Below are positions 1-9,012 of a stretch of 64,000 nucleotides of DNA, in pieces. The notes beneath the pieces were generated by a model. It was given only the letters and a program-made list of their open reading frames with translations. It searched no databases and was not told the DNA's origin. Each line of letters begins with the position of its first letter. Positions within the stretch are counted from its first letter, which is position 1. The stretch spans positions 746,434 to 810,433 of the forward strand of contig NZ_CP046565.1 in assembly GCF_012769535.1 (NCBI RefSeq). The letters are read 5' to 3'. A program made the translations under genes and the position numbers. This DNA comes from Methylococcus geothermalis (GTDB lineage: Bacteria > Pseudomonadota > Gammaproteobacteria > Methylococcales > Methylococcaceae).

Positions 1-251
1 CATCGACCAACGACGCCTTCTGCCCGACCTTGAAAGGGCAAGTGCGGACGGAGCTGTCGCCGGAAATCGAGTCGGTGATGGAGATCGTGATCGACGGACT
101 GAGCGACGCCGACATCGCCAAGGCGATGCGCGCAGGCATCGAGGCGGCTTGCGGACTGGGTGCGGCCAACGGCATCCGGCGCATCAGCGCGGGCAACTAC
201 GGCGGCAAGCTCGGGCCATTCCTGTTCCATCTCCGCGAAATCATGGCCTGA
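1..251 (+). CDS. fhcD: Formylmethanofuran-tetrahydromethanopterin formyltransferase, C-terminal part
   Basis: The reading frame is open from base 3 at the window edge to a TGA at 249-251, so only the last 82 residues are present. The end carries the conserved run ISAGNYGGKLGPF followed by a short FHL tail, typical of the Ftr family. The enzyme moves the formyl group between tetrahydromethanopterin and methanofuran in the H4MPT-linked formaldehyde oxidation pathway of methylotrophs, as part of the formyltransferase/hydrolase complex. fhcC follows after 33 bases, which supports the assignment because fhc genes are clustered in methanotrophs. The N-terminal portion and start lie outside the window. 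Confidence 0.9.
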   Translation, partial: STNDAFCPTLKGQVRTELSPEIESVMEIVIDGLSDADIAKAMRAGIEAACGLGAANGIRRISAGNYGGKLGPFLFHLREIMA

Positions 252-284
252 ATGCCGTCCGGCCGCGCCAATTAGGAATCGACT

Positions 285-1097
285 ATGACTGCTTTGACCT
301 TTACGCTGAAGTCGCCGCTGCAGCAACGGCTCGATGTTTCTCCTCTCGTTCCGGACGTCCTGCTGGGGAAGTCGGAAAAGGAGATCGCTTTGCTTCCGCT
401 CCAATACGGCAATCGCCGGATCGCCGCCGCGGAGCTGTTCGATATCGAAGGGAGCGACGCCGAGTCGGTCTGCATTTCCGGCTCGCCGAAGCTCGATTTC
501 GCCGGCAGGGCTATGACCCGAGGAGCACTGAAGATCGAAGGCGACGCGGGTGCCTATCTCGGCATGCAGATGAAGGGTGGGCGGCTGTGCGTGTCCGGCT
601 CGGCCGGTCTGTACGCGGCGTGCGAGCTCAAAGGTGGTCTCGTCGAAATCGCCGGCGATACCGGAGACCTGCTCGGGGCCGCGCTTCCCGGTAACAAGAA
701 AGGTATGTCGGAAGGCATCGTGATCGTCCGGGGCAGTGCCGGCGACCGTGTCGGCGATCACATGCGCCGCGGTTCGATCCTGATCGAGGGCCGTGCCGGC
801 GCTTATCTTGGGGCGCGGATGACGGCGGGCACGATCGCCGTTCGGGGCGACATCGGTCCCTGTGCCGGTTATGCCATGAAGCGCGGGACCCTCTTGCTGT
901 ACGGCTCCTCTTCGGCCATCGGCGCCACGTTCAACGACTGTGGCCTGCATACCTTGGGTTTCCTGCCCTTGCTTCTCAAGGGCTATGAAGGTCTGAATAC
1001 GTGTTTTTCCGATCCACAGGCGCGCTGCGCGCGGGTGCGGCGTCTTGCCGGCGATCTGTCGGTCCAGGGCAAGGGCGAAATCCTGCTGGTCGCTTGA
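285..1097 (+). CDS. fhcC: Formyltransferase/hydrolase complex subunit C
   Basis: A 270-residue protein homologous to formylmethanofuran dehydrogenase subunit C. It is built of repeated glycine-rich turns (for example GDAGAYLGMQMKGG, GSAGDRVGDHMRRG, GRAGAYLGARMTAG) that form a right-handed beta-helix in this family. Together with FhcA, FhcB and FhcD it makes the formyltransferase/hydrolase complex that releases formate from formyl-H4MPT in the cytoplasm. It lies 33 bases after fhcD in the same direction, so the two are probably cotranscribed. Its end is about 240 bases upstream of the pmo promoter, so methane oxidation and downstream C1 oxidation genes are physical neighbours. Confidence 0.93.
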   Translation: MTALTFTLKSPLQQRLDVSPLVPDVLLGKSEKEIALLPLQYGNRRIAAAELFDIEGSDAESVCISGSPKLDFAGRAMTRGALKIEGDAGAYLGMQMKGGRLCVSGSAGLYAACELKGGLVEIAGDTGDLLGAALPGNKKGMSEGIVIVRGSAGDRVGDHMRRGSILIEGRAGAYLGARMTAGTIAVRGDIGPCAGYAMKRGTLLLYGSSSAIGATFNDCGLHTLGFLPLLLKGYEGLNTCFSDPQARCARVRRLAGDLSVQGKGEILLVA

Positions 1098-1504
1098 GCA
1101 TTTTGTCATCCGCTTTCGGCCGCGCCGTACTTGGCGCGTGGCCGTACCGCCGCGTTTCCCGCAAACTCGTTTCGCACCGTGTTCTGCTCGTCATCGAGGC
1201 GGCAGGGCGTTGCGCCATGCTCCCCCGGCTCGCCGTCAGCTCCTTACTTTTTCCACGTCTTGGGGCGTTTCGCAGGCGGATTGACGCATCGGGCAGGGGT
1301 AAGGCGACCTGCGTCAAAATGCCGCAGATTTTTCTTGACAGCACGGGGTTGGGTGATAGACTGCCACCCACCAAAAGGACCGACTGGCCTGAGGTGAGCG
1401 GTTCTTCGGTGCAGCAGGGATGCGTTAACCAAGCACGGAAGTGAGAGAAGATTCATCGGTGCCATGCGCCGATGTTTATGTCGATACAACATTTGGAGGT
1501 AACA
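1098..1504 (+). promoter_or_regulatory. pmoCAB leader region
   Basis: About 400 bases without a convincing gene between fhcC and pmoC. The short open frames here are shadows with no recognisable protein. The region holds the promoter listed separately at 1335-1362 and a leader of about 135 bases before pmoC. No clear terminator with a T run follows fhcC, so read-through from fhc into pmo cannot be excluded. Confidence 0.6.
1335..1362 (+). promoter_or_regulatory. Sigma70-like promoter for pmoCAB
   Basis: A perfect -35 box TTGACA (1335-1340) is followed after 16 bases by TAGACT (1357-1362), four of six matches to TATAAT. A sigma70-type start upstream of pmoC has been reported for Methylococcus, which agrees with this reading. 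Expected transcript start is near 1369. Confidence 0.7.
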
Positions 1505-2287
1505 ATGGCAGCAACAACTTTGGGTGGTGCAGCCGCGGCCGAAGCGCCGATGCTGGACAAGAAGTGGCTCACGTTCGCACTGGCGATCTACACCGTGTTC
1601 TACATGTGGGTGCGCTGGTATGAAGGCGTCTACGGCTGGTCCGCCGGCCTGGACTCGTTCGCGCCGGAGTTCGAAACCTACTGGATGAACTTCCTGTACA
1701 CCGAGATCGTCCTGGAAATCGTCACGGCTTCGATCCTGTGGGGCTACCTGTGGAAGACCCGCGACCGCAACCTGGCCGCGCTGAGCCCGCGGGAAGAACT
1801 GCGCCGCAACTTCACCCACCTGGTGTGGCTGGTGGCCTACGCCTGGGCCATCTACTGGGGCGCCTCCTACTTCACCGAGCAGGACGGCACCTGGCATCAG
1901 ACGATCGTGCGCGACACCGACTTCACCCCGTCGCACATCATCGAGTTCTATCTGAGCTACCCGATCTACATCATCACCGGCTTCGCGGCGTTCATCTACG
2001 CCAAGACGCGTCTGCCGTACTTCGCGAAGGGCATTTCGCTGCCGTACCTGGTGCTGGTGGTGGGTCCGTTCATGATTCTGCCGAACGTGGGTCTGAACGA
2101 ATGGGGTCACACCTTCTGGTTCATGGAAGAGCTGTTCGTGGCACCGCTGCACTATGGCTTCGTGATCTTCGGCTGGCTGGCGCTGGCCGTCATGGGCACG
2201 CTGAGCCAGACCTTCTACAGCTTCGCTCAGGGCGGACTGGGACAGTCCCTCTGTGAAGCCGTGGACGAAGGCTTGATCGCGAAATAA
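1505..2287 (+). CDS. pmoC: Particulate methane monooxygenase subunit C
   Basis: A 260-residue membrane protein, gamma subunit of the copper enzyme that oxidises methane to methanol in the intracytoplasmic membranes. The start at 1505 (MAATTLGG) is chosen because GGAGGT at 1495-1500 lies four bases before it and because the product then matches known PmoC; an in-frame start at 1472 would lack this site. The metal-site residues of the family are present as D127, H131 and H144, which correspond to D156, H160 and H173 in the longer numbering used for the Bath structure. Several hydrophobic helices follow. First gene of the pmoCAB operon. Confidence 0.97.
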   Translation: MAATTLGGAAAAEAPMLDKKWLTFALAIYTVFYMWVRWYEGVYGWSAGLDSFAPEFETYWMNFLYTEIVLEIVTASILWGYLWKTRDRNLAALSPREELRRNFTHLVWLVAYAWAIYWGASYFTEQDGTWHQTIVRDTDFTPSHIIEFYLSYPIYIITGFAAFIYAKTRLPYFAKGISLPYLVLVVGPFMILPNVGLNEWGHTFWFMEELFVAPLHYGFVIFGWLALAVMGTLSQTFYSFAQGGLGQSLCEAVDEGLIAK

Positions 2288-2373
2288 GGAACGGCAAGGC
2301 CGTCGGGGCCGGCTCGAGGTCCTGGTGACAGGGCTCGCGTCGGTGCCGGCGGCCGGAAGGGACTCGCGGCGAG

Positions 2374-2397
2374 GGTGTCCGGACTTTCCCGGGCACC
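2374..2397 (+). other. Hairpin in the pmoC-pmoA spacer
   Basis: Nine-base arms 2374-2382 and 2389-2397 (GGTGTCCGG with CCGGGCACC, one G-T wobble) enclose the six-base loop ACTTTC. There is no T run after it, so it is more likely an mRNA processing or stability structure in the 149-base pmoC-pmoA spacer than a terminator. The function is inferred only. Confidence 0.45.
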
Positions 2398-2436
2398 GTC
2401 GAAAATAAGAAAACGACAAATTTGGAGGTAACTTTA

Positions 2437-3180
2437 ATGAGTGCTGCGCAATCTGCGGTTCGTTCGCACGCCGAAGCGGTCCAGTTGTCCCGTACGATCG
2501 ACTGGATGGCTTTATTCGTAGTGTTCTTCGTGATCGTGGGCTCGTACCACATTCACGCCATGCTCACCATGGGCGACTGGGACTTCTGGGCGGACTGGAA
2601 AGACCGTCGACTGTGGGTCACCGTGACCCCGATCGTGCTGGTCACCTTCCCGGCGGCCGTCCAATCCTACCTGTGGGAACGGTATCGTCTGCCCTGGGGT
2701 GCCACGGTCTGCGTCCTCGGCCTGCTGCTGGGTGAGTGGATCAACCGCTACTTCAACTTCTGGGGCTGGACCTACTTCCCGATCAACTTCGTCTTCCCCG
2801 CCTCGCTGGTGCCGGGCGCCATCATCCTGGACACCGTCCTGATGCTGTCGGGCAGCTACCTGTTCACCGCCATTGTTGGCGCGATGGGTTGGGGTCTGAT
2901 CTTCTATCCGGGCAACTGGCCGATCATCGCGCCGCTGCACGTTCCCGTGGAGTACAACGGCATGCTGATGTCGATTGCCGACATCCAGGGCTACAACTAC
3001 GTCCGCACGGGCACCCCGGAATACATCCGCATGGTCGAAAAGGGCACCCTGCGTACCTTCGGTAAGGACGTCGCCCCGGTATCGGCATTCTTCTCCGCGT
3101 TCATGTCGATCCTGATCTACTTCATGTGGCACTTCATCGGTCGCTGGTTCTCCAACGAACGGTTCCTGCAGAGCACCTGA
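2437..3180 (+). CDS. pmoA: Particulate methane monooxygenase subunit A
   Basis: A 247-residue integral membrane protein, beta subunit of particulate methane monooxygenase and the standard phylogenetic marker of methanotrophs. The start MSAAQSAVRSHAEAV at 2437 is set by homology and by TTTGGAGGTAAC at 2422-2433, the same block that precedes pmoC. The conserved stretches GDWDFW, NFWGWTYFPINFVFP and the C-terminal FIGRWFSNERF are present. It is separated from pmoC by a structured 149-base spacer and from pmoB by 104 bases. The match to Methylococcus PmoA, recalled rather than computed, is nearly complete. Confidence 0.97.
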   Translation: MSAAQSAVRSHAEAVQLSRTIDWMALFVVFFVIVGSYHIHAMLTMGDWDFWADWKDRRLWVTVTPIVLVTFPAAVQSYLWERYRLPWGATVCVLGLLLGEWINRYFNFWGWTYFPINFVFPASLVPGAIILDTVLMLSGSYLFTAIVGAMGWGLIFYPGNWPIIAPLHVPVEYNGMLMSIADIQGYNYVRTGTPEYIRMVEKGTLRTFGKDVAPVSAFFSAFMSILIYFMWHFIGRWFSNERFLQST

Positions 3181-3284
3181 TCCTTACAGATCGGGGTCGT
3201 CACGACCATCGCGAGAGACCGCCCCAAGGCCTGGTGACAAGCCTGAGGGTGACCCAACAGAAAGAACTCGAAAGAGGAGAGATC

Positions 3285-4529
3285 ATGAAAACAATAAAGG
3301 ACCGGATTGCAAAATGGTCTGCAATCGGACTGCTGTCCGCCGTGGCAGCGACCAGCTTCTACGCCCCGAACGCCTCCGCCCACGGTGAAAAATCGCAGGC
3401 CGCGTTCATGCGTATGCGTACCATCCACTGGTACGACCTGACCTGGTCGAAAGAGAAAGTCAAAGTCAACGAAACCGTGGAAATCAAAGGCAAATTCCAC
3501 GTGTTCGAAGGCTGGCCGGAAACGGTCGACGAACCGGATGTCGCGTTCCTCAACGTCGGCATGCCGGGTCCGGTGTTCATCCGCAAGGAATCGTACATCG
3601 GTGGCCAGCTGGTGCCGCGTTCGGTACGTCTGGAAATCGGCAAGACCTACGACTTCCGGGTCGTCCTCAAAGCCCGTCGTCCGGGTGACTGGCACGTTCA
3701 CACCATGATGAACGTCCAGGGCGGTGGCCCGATCATCGGCCCCGGCAAGTGGATCACCGTGGAAGGTTCCATGAGCGAATTCAGGAACCCCGTCACGACC
3801 CTGACCGGTCAGACGGTGGATCTTGAGAACTACAACGAAGGCAACACCTACTTCTGGCATGCCTTCTGGTTCGCCATCGGTGTCGCCTGGATCGGCTACT
3901 GGTCGCGTCGACCGATCTTCATCCCCCGTCTGCTGATGGTGGATGCAGGCCGCGCCGACGAACTGGTGTCCACCACCGACCGCAAGGTAGCGATGGGCTT
4001 CCTGGCCGCCACCATCCTGATCGTGGTCATGGCCATGTCCAGCGCCAACAGCAAGTACCCGATCACCATCCCGCTGCAGGCCGGCACCATGCGTGGCATG
4101 AAGCCGATCGACATGCCGGCGCCGACGGTCTCGGTGAAAGTGGAAGACGCCACCTACCGCGTGCCGGGTCGTGCCATGCGGATGAAGCTCACCATCACCA
4201 ACCACGGCAACAGGCCGATCCGGTTGGGTGAGTTCTACACCGCCTCGGTGCGTTTCCTGGATTCCAACGTGTACAAGGACACCACGGGCTATCCGGAAGA
4301 CCTGCTGGCAGAAGACGGCCTGAGCGTCAGCGACAACAGCCCGCTGGCTCCGGGTGAGACCCGCACGGTCGACGTCACCGCGTCGGACGCAGCCTGGGAA
4401 GTGTATCGTCTGTCCGACATCATCTACGATCCGGACAGCCGTTTCGCCGGTCTGCTGTTCTTCTTCGACGATCAGGGCAACCGTCAGGTGACCCAGATCG
4501 ACGCACCGCTGATCCCGTCGTTCATGTAA
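3285..4529 (+). CDS. pmoB: Particulate methane monooxygenase subunit B
   Basis: A 414-residue alpha subunit with the soluble periplasmic cupredoxin domains of the enzyme. Residues 1-32 form a signal peptide ending ASA, so the mature protein starts with the copper ligand H33. The other ligands of the copper site, H137 and H139, lie in DWHVHTMM. Two transmembrane helices (about residues 184-202 and 232-252) join the two cupredoxin domains. The start at 3285 has AGAGGAGAG nine bases upstream; the longer frame starting at 3126 would overlap pmoA and is not used. Last gene of the operon, followed by terminator hairpins. Confidence 0.97.
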   Translation: MKTIKDRIAKWSAIGLLSAVAATSFYAPNASAHGEKSQAAFMRMRTIHWYDLTWSKEKVKVNETVEIKGKFHVFEGWPETVDEPDVAFLNVGMPGPVFIRKESYIGGQLVPRSVRLEIGKTYDFRVVLKARRPGDWHVHTMMNVQGGGPIIGPGKWITVEGSMSEFRNPVTTLTGQTVDLENYNEGNTYFWHAFWFAIGVAWIGYWSRRPIFIPRLLMVDAGRADELVSTTDRKVAMGFLAATILIVVMAMSSANSKYPITIPLQAGTMRGMKPIDMPAPTVSVKVEDATYRVPGRAMRMKLTITNHGNRPIRLGEFYTASVRFLDSNVYKDTTGYPEDLLAEDGLSVSDNSPLAPGETRTVDVTASDAAWEVYRLSDIIYDPDSRFAGLLFFFDDQGNRQVTQIDAPLIPSFM

Positions 4530-4581
4530 TCGCTTAGGGGAAGTCCTTCGGGGCTTCCCTCCTCGGCGGTGAAAGCCAAAA

Positions 4582-4611
4582 CCCCCGACCGGCAACGGTC
4601 GGGGGTTTTTG
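4582..4611 (+). terminator. Terminator of pmoCAB
   Basis: Nine-base GC-rich arms CCCCCGACC (4582-4590) and GGTCGGGGG (4597-4605) with loop GGCAAC, followed by TTTTTGTTT. This is a strong intrinsic terminator 50 bases after pmoB. A weaker hairpin GGGAAGTCC/GGGCTTCCC lies just upstream at about 4538-4559. Confidence 0.9.
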
Positions 4612-4650
4612 TTTGTGTTCGAGTCGATGGGCATTGAATCGTGGGAGCAA

Positions 4651-4677
4651 AAAAAAGGCCTCGGCGTGTCCGAGGCC
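4651..4677 (-). terminator. Terminator of typA
   Basis: Arms GGCCTCGG (4657-4664) and CCGAGGCC (4670-4677) with a five-base loop. Read on the minus strand the hairpin is followed by a run of at least six T (A run at 4649-4656 on the plus strand). It lies 25 bases beyond the typA stop, so pmoB and typA converge on separate terminators. Confidence 0.88.
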
Positions 4678-4701
4678 TTTTCCGCCGGGCTACCTTCAGG
4701 T

Positions 4702-6516
4702 TTAGGCGCTTCGAGAGGCCTTTTTGCGTTCGTGTTCCTGCAAAAGTTTCTTGCGGATACGAATGGTTTGCGGAGTCACTTCCACGAGTTCATCGTCGTC
4801 GATGAATTCGATAGCCTGTTCGAGACTGAACTTGATGGCAGGTGTCAGAAGGATGTTCTCGTCGCTACCGGCTGCTCGAATATTGGTCAGCTGCTTGGCT
4901 TTGGTTGGGTTGACCACCAGGTCGTTTCCTCGGGTATGCACGCCGACCACCATCCCTTCATACACCTCGTCCCCGTGCTCCACGAAGAGGCGTCCCCGCT
5001 CCTGAAGATTGAACAGCGAAAATGCCAGTGCTTTGCCCGATGTATTGGAAATTAGCGCCCCATTCGTTCTCTGTCCGATTGCCCCCTTCTTCATCGGTCC
5101 ATAATGATCGAATACGTGATACAGGAGCCCGGTTCCCGAGGTGGTGGTGAGGAATTCCGTCTGAAATCCGATGAGGCCGCGGGAGGGAATAATGTATTCG
5201 AGCCGTACGCGCCCTTGGCCATCCGGCACCATATTTTGCAGGTCGCCCTTACGCTCGCCGAGCTTTTCCATGACGGAGCCTTGATGTGCCTCTTCCAGCT
5301 CGATGGTGACGAATTCATAGGGCTCGCAAGGTTCCCCGTCGATTTCGCGGATGATGACTTCGGGTCTGGAAACCGCCAGCTCATAACCTTCCCGCCGCAT
5401 GTTTTCGATCAGGATGGAAAGATGCAGCTCGCCGCGGCCGGAGACCGCAAATTTATCCGGATCTGCGGTATCTTCGACGCGAAGGGCGACGTTATGGATC
5501 AACTCCCGGTTCAACCTGTCCCGGATCTGTCGTGACGTCAAGAATTTGCCCTCCCTTCCGGCGAAGGGTGAATTATTGACCTGGAAGGTCATGCTGACGG
5601 TTGGTTCGTCGACGGTGAGGGGGGGGAGTTGTTCGGCAAAACCCACGGCACAAAGGGTGTCCGATATTTCAAGCCCCTCGATGCCAGTGAACGCGATGAT
5701 GTCGCCAGCGCTCGCTTCGTCTCTTTCAATGCGTTCCAGCCCGTGGAATGCCAGGACTTGGAGAATGCGGGCCCCGGATTGCCGCCCATCGCGTTTGATC
5801 AGCGTGACGGGGGTGTTCCGTTTGACCGTCCCTCTGGCGATTCGCCCGATGCCGATGACTCCGACGTAAGAGTTGTAATCCAGGCTGCTGACCTGCATCT
5901 GAAACGGTCCCTCGACATCAACGTCCGGTGGGGATACGTGATTCACGATGGCTTCGAACAGCGGTTCCAGCGTACCGCCGGTGATGTCCGGACTCAATCC
6001 GGCATAGCCGTTCAACGCTGAGCAGTAAATCACTGGAAAATCGAGCTGGGCTTCGGTGGCGCCGAGCCGGTCAAACAGGTCGAAGGTCTGGTCCAGCACC
6101 CAGTCGGGGCGGGCGCCTGGCCGGTCGATCTTGTTGATCACGACGATGGGATGCAATCCCATGGCGAAGGCCTTTTGGGTGACGAATCGGGTCTGCGGCA
6201 TGGGGCCGTCCACGGCGTCGACCAGAAGCAAAACCGAGTCGACCATGGAAAGCACACGTTCGACTTCCCCGCCAAAATCGGCGTGGCCGGGAGTGTCGAC
6301 GATATTGATGCGGTAGTCCCGCCATTTGATGGCGGTATTCTTCGCCAGGATGGTGATGCCTCGTTCTTTCTCGAGGTCATTGGAGTCCATGACGCGCTCG
6401 CCTACTCTTTCGTGAGCGGCAAAAGTCCCGCTCTGCTGGAGCAGCTTGTCTACCAGGGTGGTCTTACCGTGGTCGACATGGGCGATGATCGCTATGTTGC
6501 GTAACTTGTCTACCAT
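4702..6516 (-). CDS. typA: Ribosome-associated GTPase TypA/BipA
   Basis: A 604-residue translational GTPase of the TypA/BipA family, which binds ribosomes and assists 50S assembly and stress responses. GTP-binding motifs are complete: AHVDHGKTT (G1), DTPGHADF (G3) and NKIDRPGA (G4). They are followed by EF-G-like domains and the family C-terminus. The start [13 protein letters not shown] at 6516 is preferred over a 12-residue extension to 6552 because the family begins at this point. It is a single-gene unit: a strong terminator (6539-6582) separates it from the upstream rhodanese gene and another follows it. The spacing implies its own promoter inside or just before 6517-6540. Confidence 0.96.
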   Translation of the reverse strand: MVDKLRNIAIIAHVDHGKTTLVDKLLQQSGTFAAHERVGERVMDSNDLEKERGITILAKNTAIKWRDYRINIVDTPGHADFGGEVERVLSMVDSVLLLVDAVDGPMPQTRFVTQKAFAMGLHPIVVINKIDRPGARPDWVLDQTFDLFDRLGATEAQLDFPVIYCSALNGYAGLSPDITGGTLEPLFEAIVNHVSPPDVDVEGPFQMQVSSLDYNSYVGVIGIGRIARGTVKRNTPVTLIKRDGRQSGARILQVLAFHGLERIERDEASAGDIIAFTGIEGLEISDTLCAVGFAEQLPPLTVDEPTVSMTFQVNNSPFAGREGKFLTSRQIRDRLNRELIHNVALRVEDTADPDKFAVSGRGELHLSILIENMRREGYELAVSRPEVIIREIDGEPCEPYEFVTIELEEAHQGSVMEKLGERKGDLQNMVPDGQGRVRLEYIIPSRGLIGFQTEFLTTTSGTGLLYHVFDHYGPMKKGAIGQRTNGALISNTSGKALAFSLFNLQERGRLFVEHGDEVYEGMVVGVHTRGNDLVVNPTKAKQLTNIRAAGSDENILLTPAIKFSLEQAIEFIDDDELVEVTPQTIRIRKKLLQEHERKKASRSA

Positions 6517-6538
6517 GAGTCTACAGGGGTCGTGTGGG

Positions 6539-6582
6539 AAAAAAGAAAGCACCCTGCTTCATGATGAGGAAGCGGGGTGCTT
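6539..6582 (-). terminator. Terminator of the def-to-rhodanese operon
   Basis: Fourteen-base arms at 6547-6560 and 6569-6582 (AAGCACCC..GCTTC type, one mismatch) with an eight-base loop. On the minus strand they are followed by TCTTTTTT (plus-strand A run at 6539-6544). It lies 52 bases after the rhodanese stop and just before typA. Confidence 0.9.
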
Positions 6583-6633
6583 GGAAAGTTGGACCGCCAT
6601 TCAGCGTAGCGGTTTCACGGGGAATCGGTGACC

Positions 6634-7026
6634 TCAGCTTTGTTCCCAGGGGAGGCCGTGATAACGCCATCCTCCTTTCGAGCTGCGATGACGCTCGGCG
6701 TCCAAGGGACCTTCGAAACCTTCGCGTATATTGTACAGTTTCGAATAGCCGGCGGCTGCAAGCTGTTCCGCGGCATCCTGGGAACGCTGGCCGCTTCTGC
6801 ACAACAGAAGAATCGGGGTGGCGCTGTCGGGCACGAGCTGTCTGACCCGAGCAACGAAATCCGGATTGATCTGCCAGGAAGGGGCGAATTTCCATGGAAT
6901 GTTGCATGCGCCCGGAGGGTGCCCGATCATCGTGAACTCGATCGGGTCGCGCACGTCGAGGAGGATGTGGTCCGGATGGTCGAGAGTGAATTGCCAGGCG
7001 GCAGGGGGGGCGATTTGCTCGATCAT
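6634..7026 (-). CDS. Single-domain rhodanese-like sulfurtransferase
   Basis: A 130-residue protein consisting of one rhodanese domain. The active-site loop CRSGQRS carries the catalytic cysteine C76, and the family signatures LLDVRDPIEF and HPPGACNIPW are present. Such proteins transfer sulfane sulfur to thiol acceptors; the physiological acceptor here is unknown. The start at 7026 overlaps the stop of the methyltransferase gene by four bases (ATGA), so the two are translationally coupled. Last gene of a long minus-strand run. A signal peptide is absent, so it is cytoplasmic. Confidence 0.9.
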   Translation of the reverse strand: MIEQIAPPAAWQFTLDHPDHILLDVRDPIEFTMIGHPPGACNIPWKFAPSWQINPDFVARVRQLVPDSATPILLLCRSGQRSQDAAEQLAAAGYSKLYNIREGFEGPLDAERHRSSKGGWRYHGLPWEQS

Positions 7027-7613
7027 GAGAAGGGTCTCTGGGCAATGAGGAAAGCTTCGTCGCGTTGGCCGGCGTTCGGGTTTCCCGTGCGTGTTTCGTC
7101 GCGGTAATAACGGATCAGCAGTCCGCCAAAGAGCCGAACGAGTTCGTTGTCGCGCAGCAGAAAGCGTGGATTGCTGGGGCCGGACAGGCTGGATTTGGTT
7201 TCCACGAAAGTTTGATAGAACAATAACCCGCCTGGTTTGAGCGCGCCCACGATGGCCGGCGCCAATGCCCGTTCCAGGAACCTGCTGACGACGATGACGT
7301 CGTAACGTTCGGCGGGCCAATGGATCTCCGTGACATCGGCGACGCGGGCCTGGATGGCCAGCGCTTCCTTGCGAGCGATATTCCCCAACGCATGGATCCC
7401 TGCTTCCGAGATATCGACGGCGTCGACCTCGAAACCTCGGCGGGCCAAAAATACCGCATTGCCGCCAAGCCCGCAGGCCAGGTCCAGCGCCTGCCCGCCG
7501 GCGAGCGGAAGCAAATGCGCATTCTCGGACAGGACTGTTGCAGCTGCAGGGAAAGGGCCATTCCAGTCCCGATAGATGCGATTCCATTTTTCTCGAATTG
7601 CCGCAGCGTTCAC
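7023..7613 (-). CDS. SAM-dependent methyltransferase, TehB-like
   Basis: A 196-residue class I methyltransferase. The SAM-binding motif I reads LDLACGLGGNAVFLA, followed by an acidic residue at VDAVDIS (motif II) and ALKPGGLLFYQTF (motif IV/V). This is the pattern of the TehB/UbiE-like family. The substrate cannot be told from sequence; tellurite detoxification is only the best-known function in the family. It starts two bases after trkA ends and overlaps the rhodanese start by four bases, so it is clearly within the operon. Confidence 0.85.
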   Translation of the reverse strand: MNAAAIREKWNRIYRDWNGPFPAAATVLSENAHLLPLAGGQALDLACGLGGNAVFLARRGFEVDAVDISEAGIHALGNIARKEALAIQARVADVTEIHWPAERYDVIVVSRFLERALAPAIVGALKPGGLLFYQTFVETKSSLSGPSNPRFLLRDNELVRLFGGLLIRYYRDETRTGNPNAGQRDEAFLIAQRPFS

Positions 7614-7615
7614 GA

Positions 7616-8989
7616 TCAGCGCCTGGGAGCATCGCCTTGGAACATCTGCTCGATGATCGGAATGACCTTCTTGTCGAGGAGGAACATGATGACATGATCT
7701 CCCTCCTCGATGACGGTGTCGTGATGGACTTGTATCACTTCGCGATCCCTTACCAGGGCGCCCATGACTACGCCCGGCGGGATGGGGATGCGGTCGATCG
7801 GCATGCCGATCACCTTCGACTTGCCCGGCGTCCCGTGCGCCACGGCTTCAAGCGCTTCGGCATCGCCGTGGCGCAGCGAATGGACCTGGACGACATCGCC
7901 TTTGCGGATATGGCGAAGCAAGGCGCCTATGGTGGATTGCTGTGGTGAAATGACAAGGTCGATCTGGTTGGGATCGACGATATCCGCATATGCGGCTTTG
8001 TTGACCAGGCTGATGACGCGACGGGCGCCCAGTCGCTTGGCCAGCATGGCGGAGAGGATGTTCGCTTCGTCGTCATTGGTGATGGCGCAGAAAATGTCGG
8101 TGTTTTCGATGTTCTCGCTCAGCAGCAACTCCTTGTCGGAAGCGTCTCCCAGCAAGACCACGGTATTGGTCAGGTCTCCGGCGATCTTCTTGGCGCGGTC
8201 GGCGTTTTTCTCGATGACCTTGACCTGATAGCGGTGCTCCAGGGCTTGTGCTACCCGCTTGCCGATATGCCCGCCCCCCGCGAACATCAGCCGTTTGTAA
8301 GGTTTGTCGAGCTCGCGCAATTCACTCATGACGTCGCTGATTTCTTCCGACGAGGCCATGAAGAATACTTCGTCACCGTGTTCTATCGTTTGTCTTCCAT
8401 TGGGAATGATGGGGCGAGCGTTACGGAAAATGGCGGCGATTCGGGCGTGGACGTTCGGCATGTGCTGATGAAGCTCGCGAATTTCCCTTCCCACCAAAGG
8501 CCCCCCCGTCAGCGCCCGGACCGACACCAGGCGAACCCGCCCCGCGGCGAAGTCCAGAACCTGGGAGGCGCCCGGATATTCCAGCAGTCGTTCGATCATC
8601 TGGGTGACGATCTGTTCGGGGCTGATGACTACGTCTATGGGGACGCCTTCCTTCGAAAATATCTCCGGATAGCTCAAATATTCGATGGCGCGCACCCGCG
8701 CGATCTTCTTCGGGATATTGAACAAGGTGTGCGAGATCTGACAGGCCAGCATGTTGGTTTCGTCGTCGCTGGTTACGGCGATGAGCATGTCGGTATCGTC
8801 GGCGCCCGCCCGCTTCAGCACCGTGGGATGGGCGGCATTGCCCTGTACGGTGCCGATGTCGAAGCGGTCGTGCAGTTCCCGCAGGACACTGGTTTGTTTG
8901 TCGACGACCACGATGTCGTTGTCTTCGCTGCAAAGGCTGGCCAGTACGCTCGTGCCGACCTGACCGGCACCCAGGATGATGATCTTCAT
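7616..8989 (-). CDS. trkA: Trk potassium uptake NAD-binding protein
   Basis: A 457-residue peripheral membrane protein with two RCK modules. Each has a Rossmann fold (IILGAGQVGTSVLASL near the N-terminus and MFAGGGHIGKRVAQAL near residue 234) and a TrkA-C ligand domain. TrkA binds NAD(H) and gates the TrkH/TrkG potassium channel. No trkH is present in the window on either side. It lies 23 bases after ntrX, an arrangement seen in several gammaproteobacteria where ntrYX and trkA are adjacent. Confidence 0.95.
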   Translation of the reverse strand: MKIIILGAGQVGTSVLASLCSEDNDIVVVDKQTSVLRELHDRFDIGTVQGNAAHPTVLKRAGADDTDMLIAVTSDDETNMLACQISHTLFNIPKKIARVRAIEYLSYPEIFSKEGVPIDVVISPEQIVTQMIERLLEYPGASQVLDFAAGRVRLVSVRALTGGPLVGREIRELHQHMPNVHARIAAIFRNARPIIPNGRQTIEHGDEVFFMASSEEISDVMSELRELDKPYKRLMFAGGGHIGKRVAQALEHRYQVKVIEKNADRAKKIAGDLTNTVVLLGDASDKELLLSENIENTDIFCAITNDDEANILSAMLAKRLGARRVISLVNKAAYADIVDPNQIDLVISPQQSTIGALLRHIRKGDVVQVHSLRHGDAEALEAVAHGTPGKSKVIGMPIDRIPIPPGVVMGALVRDREVIQVHHDTVIEEGDHVIMFLLDKKVIPIIEQMFQGDAPRR

Positions 8990-9012
8990 GTGAAACTGTT
9001 GAACTCGCCTGC

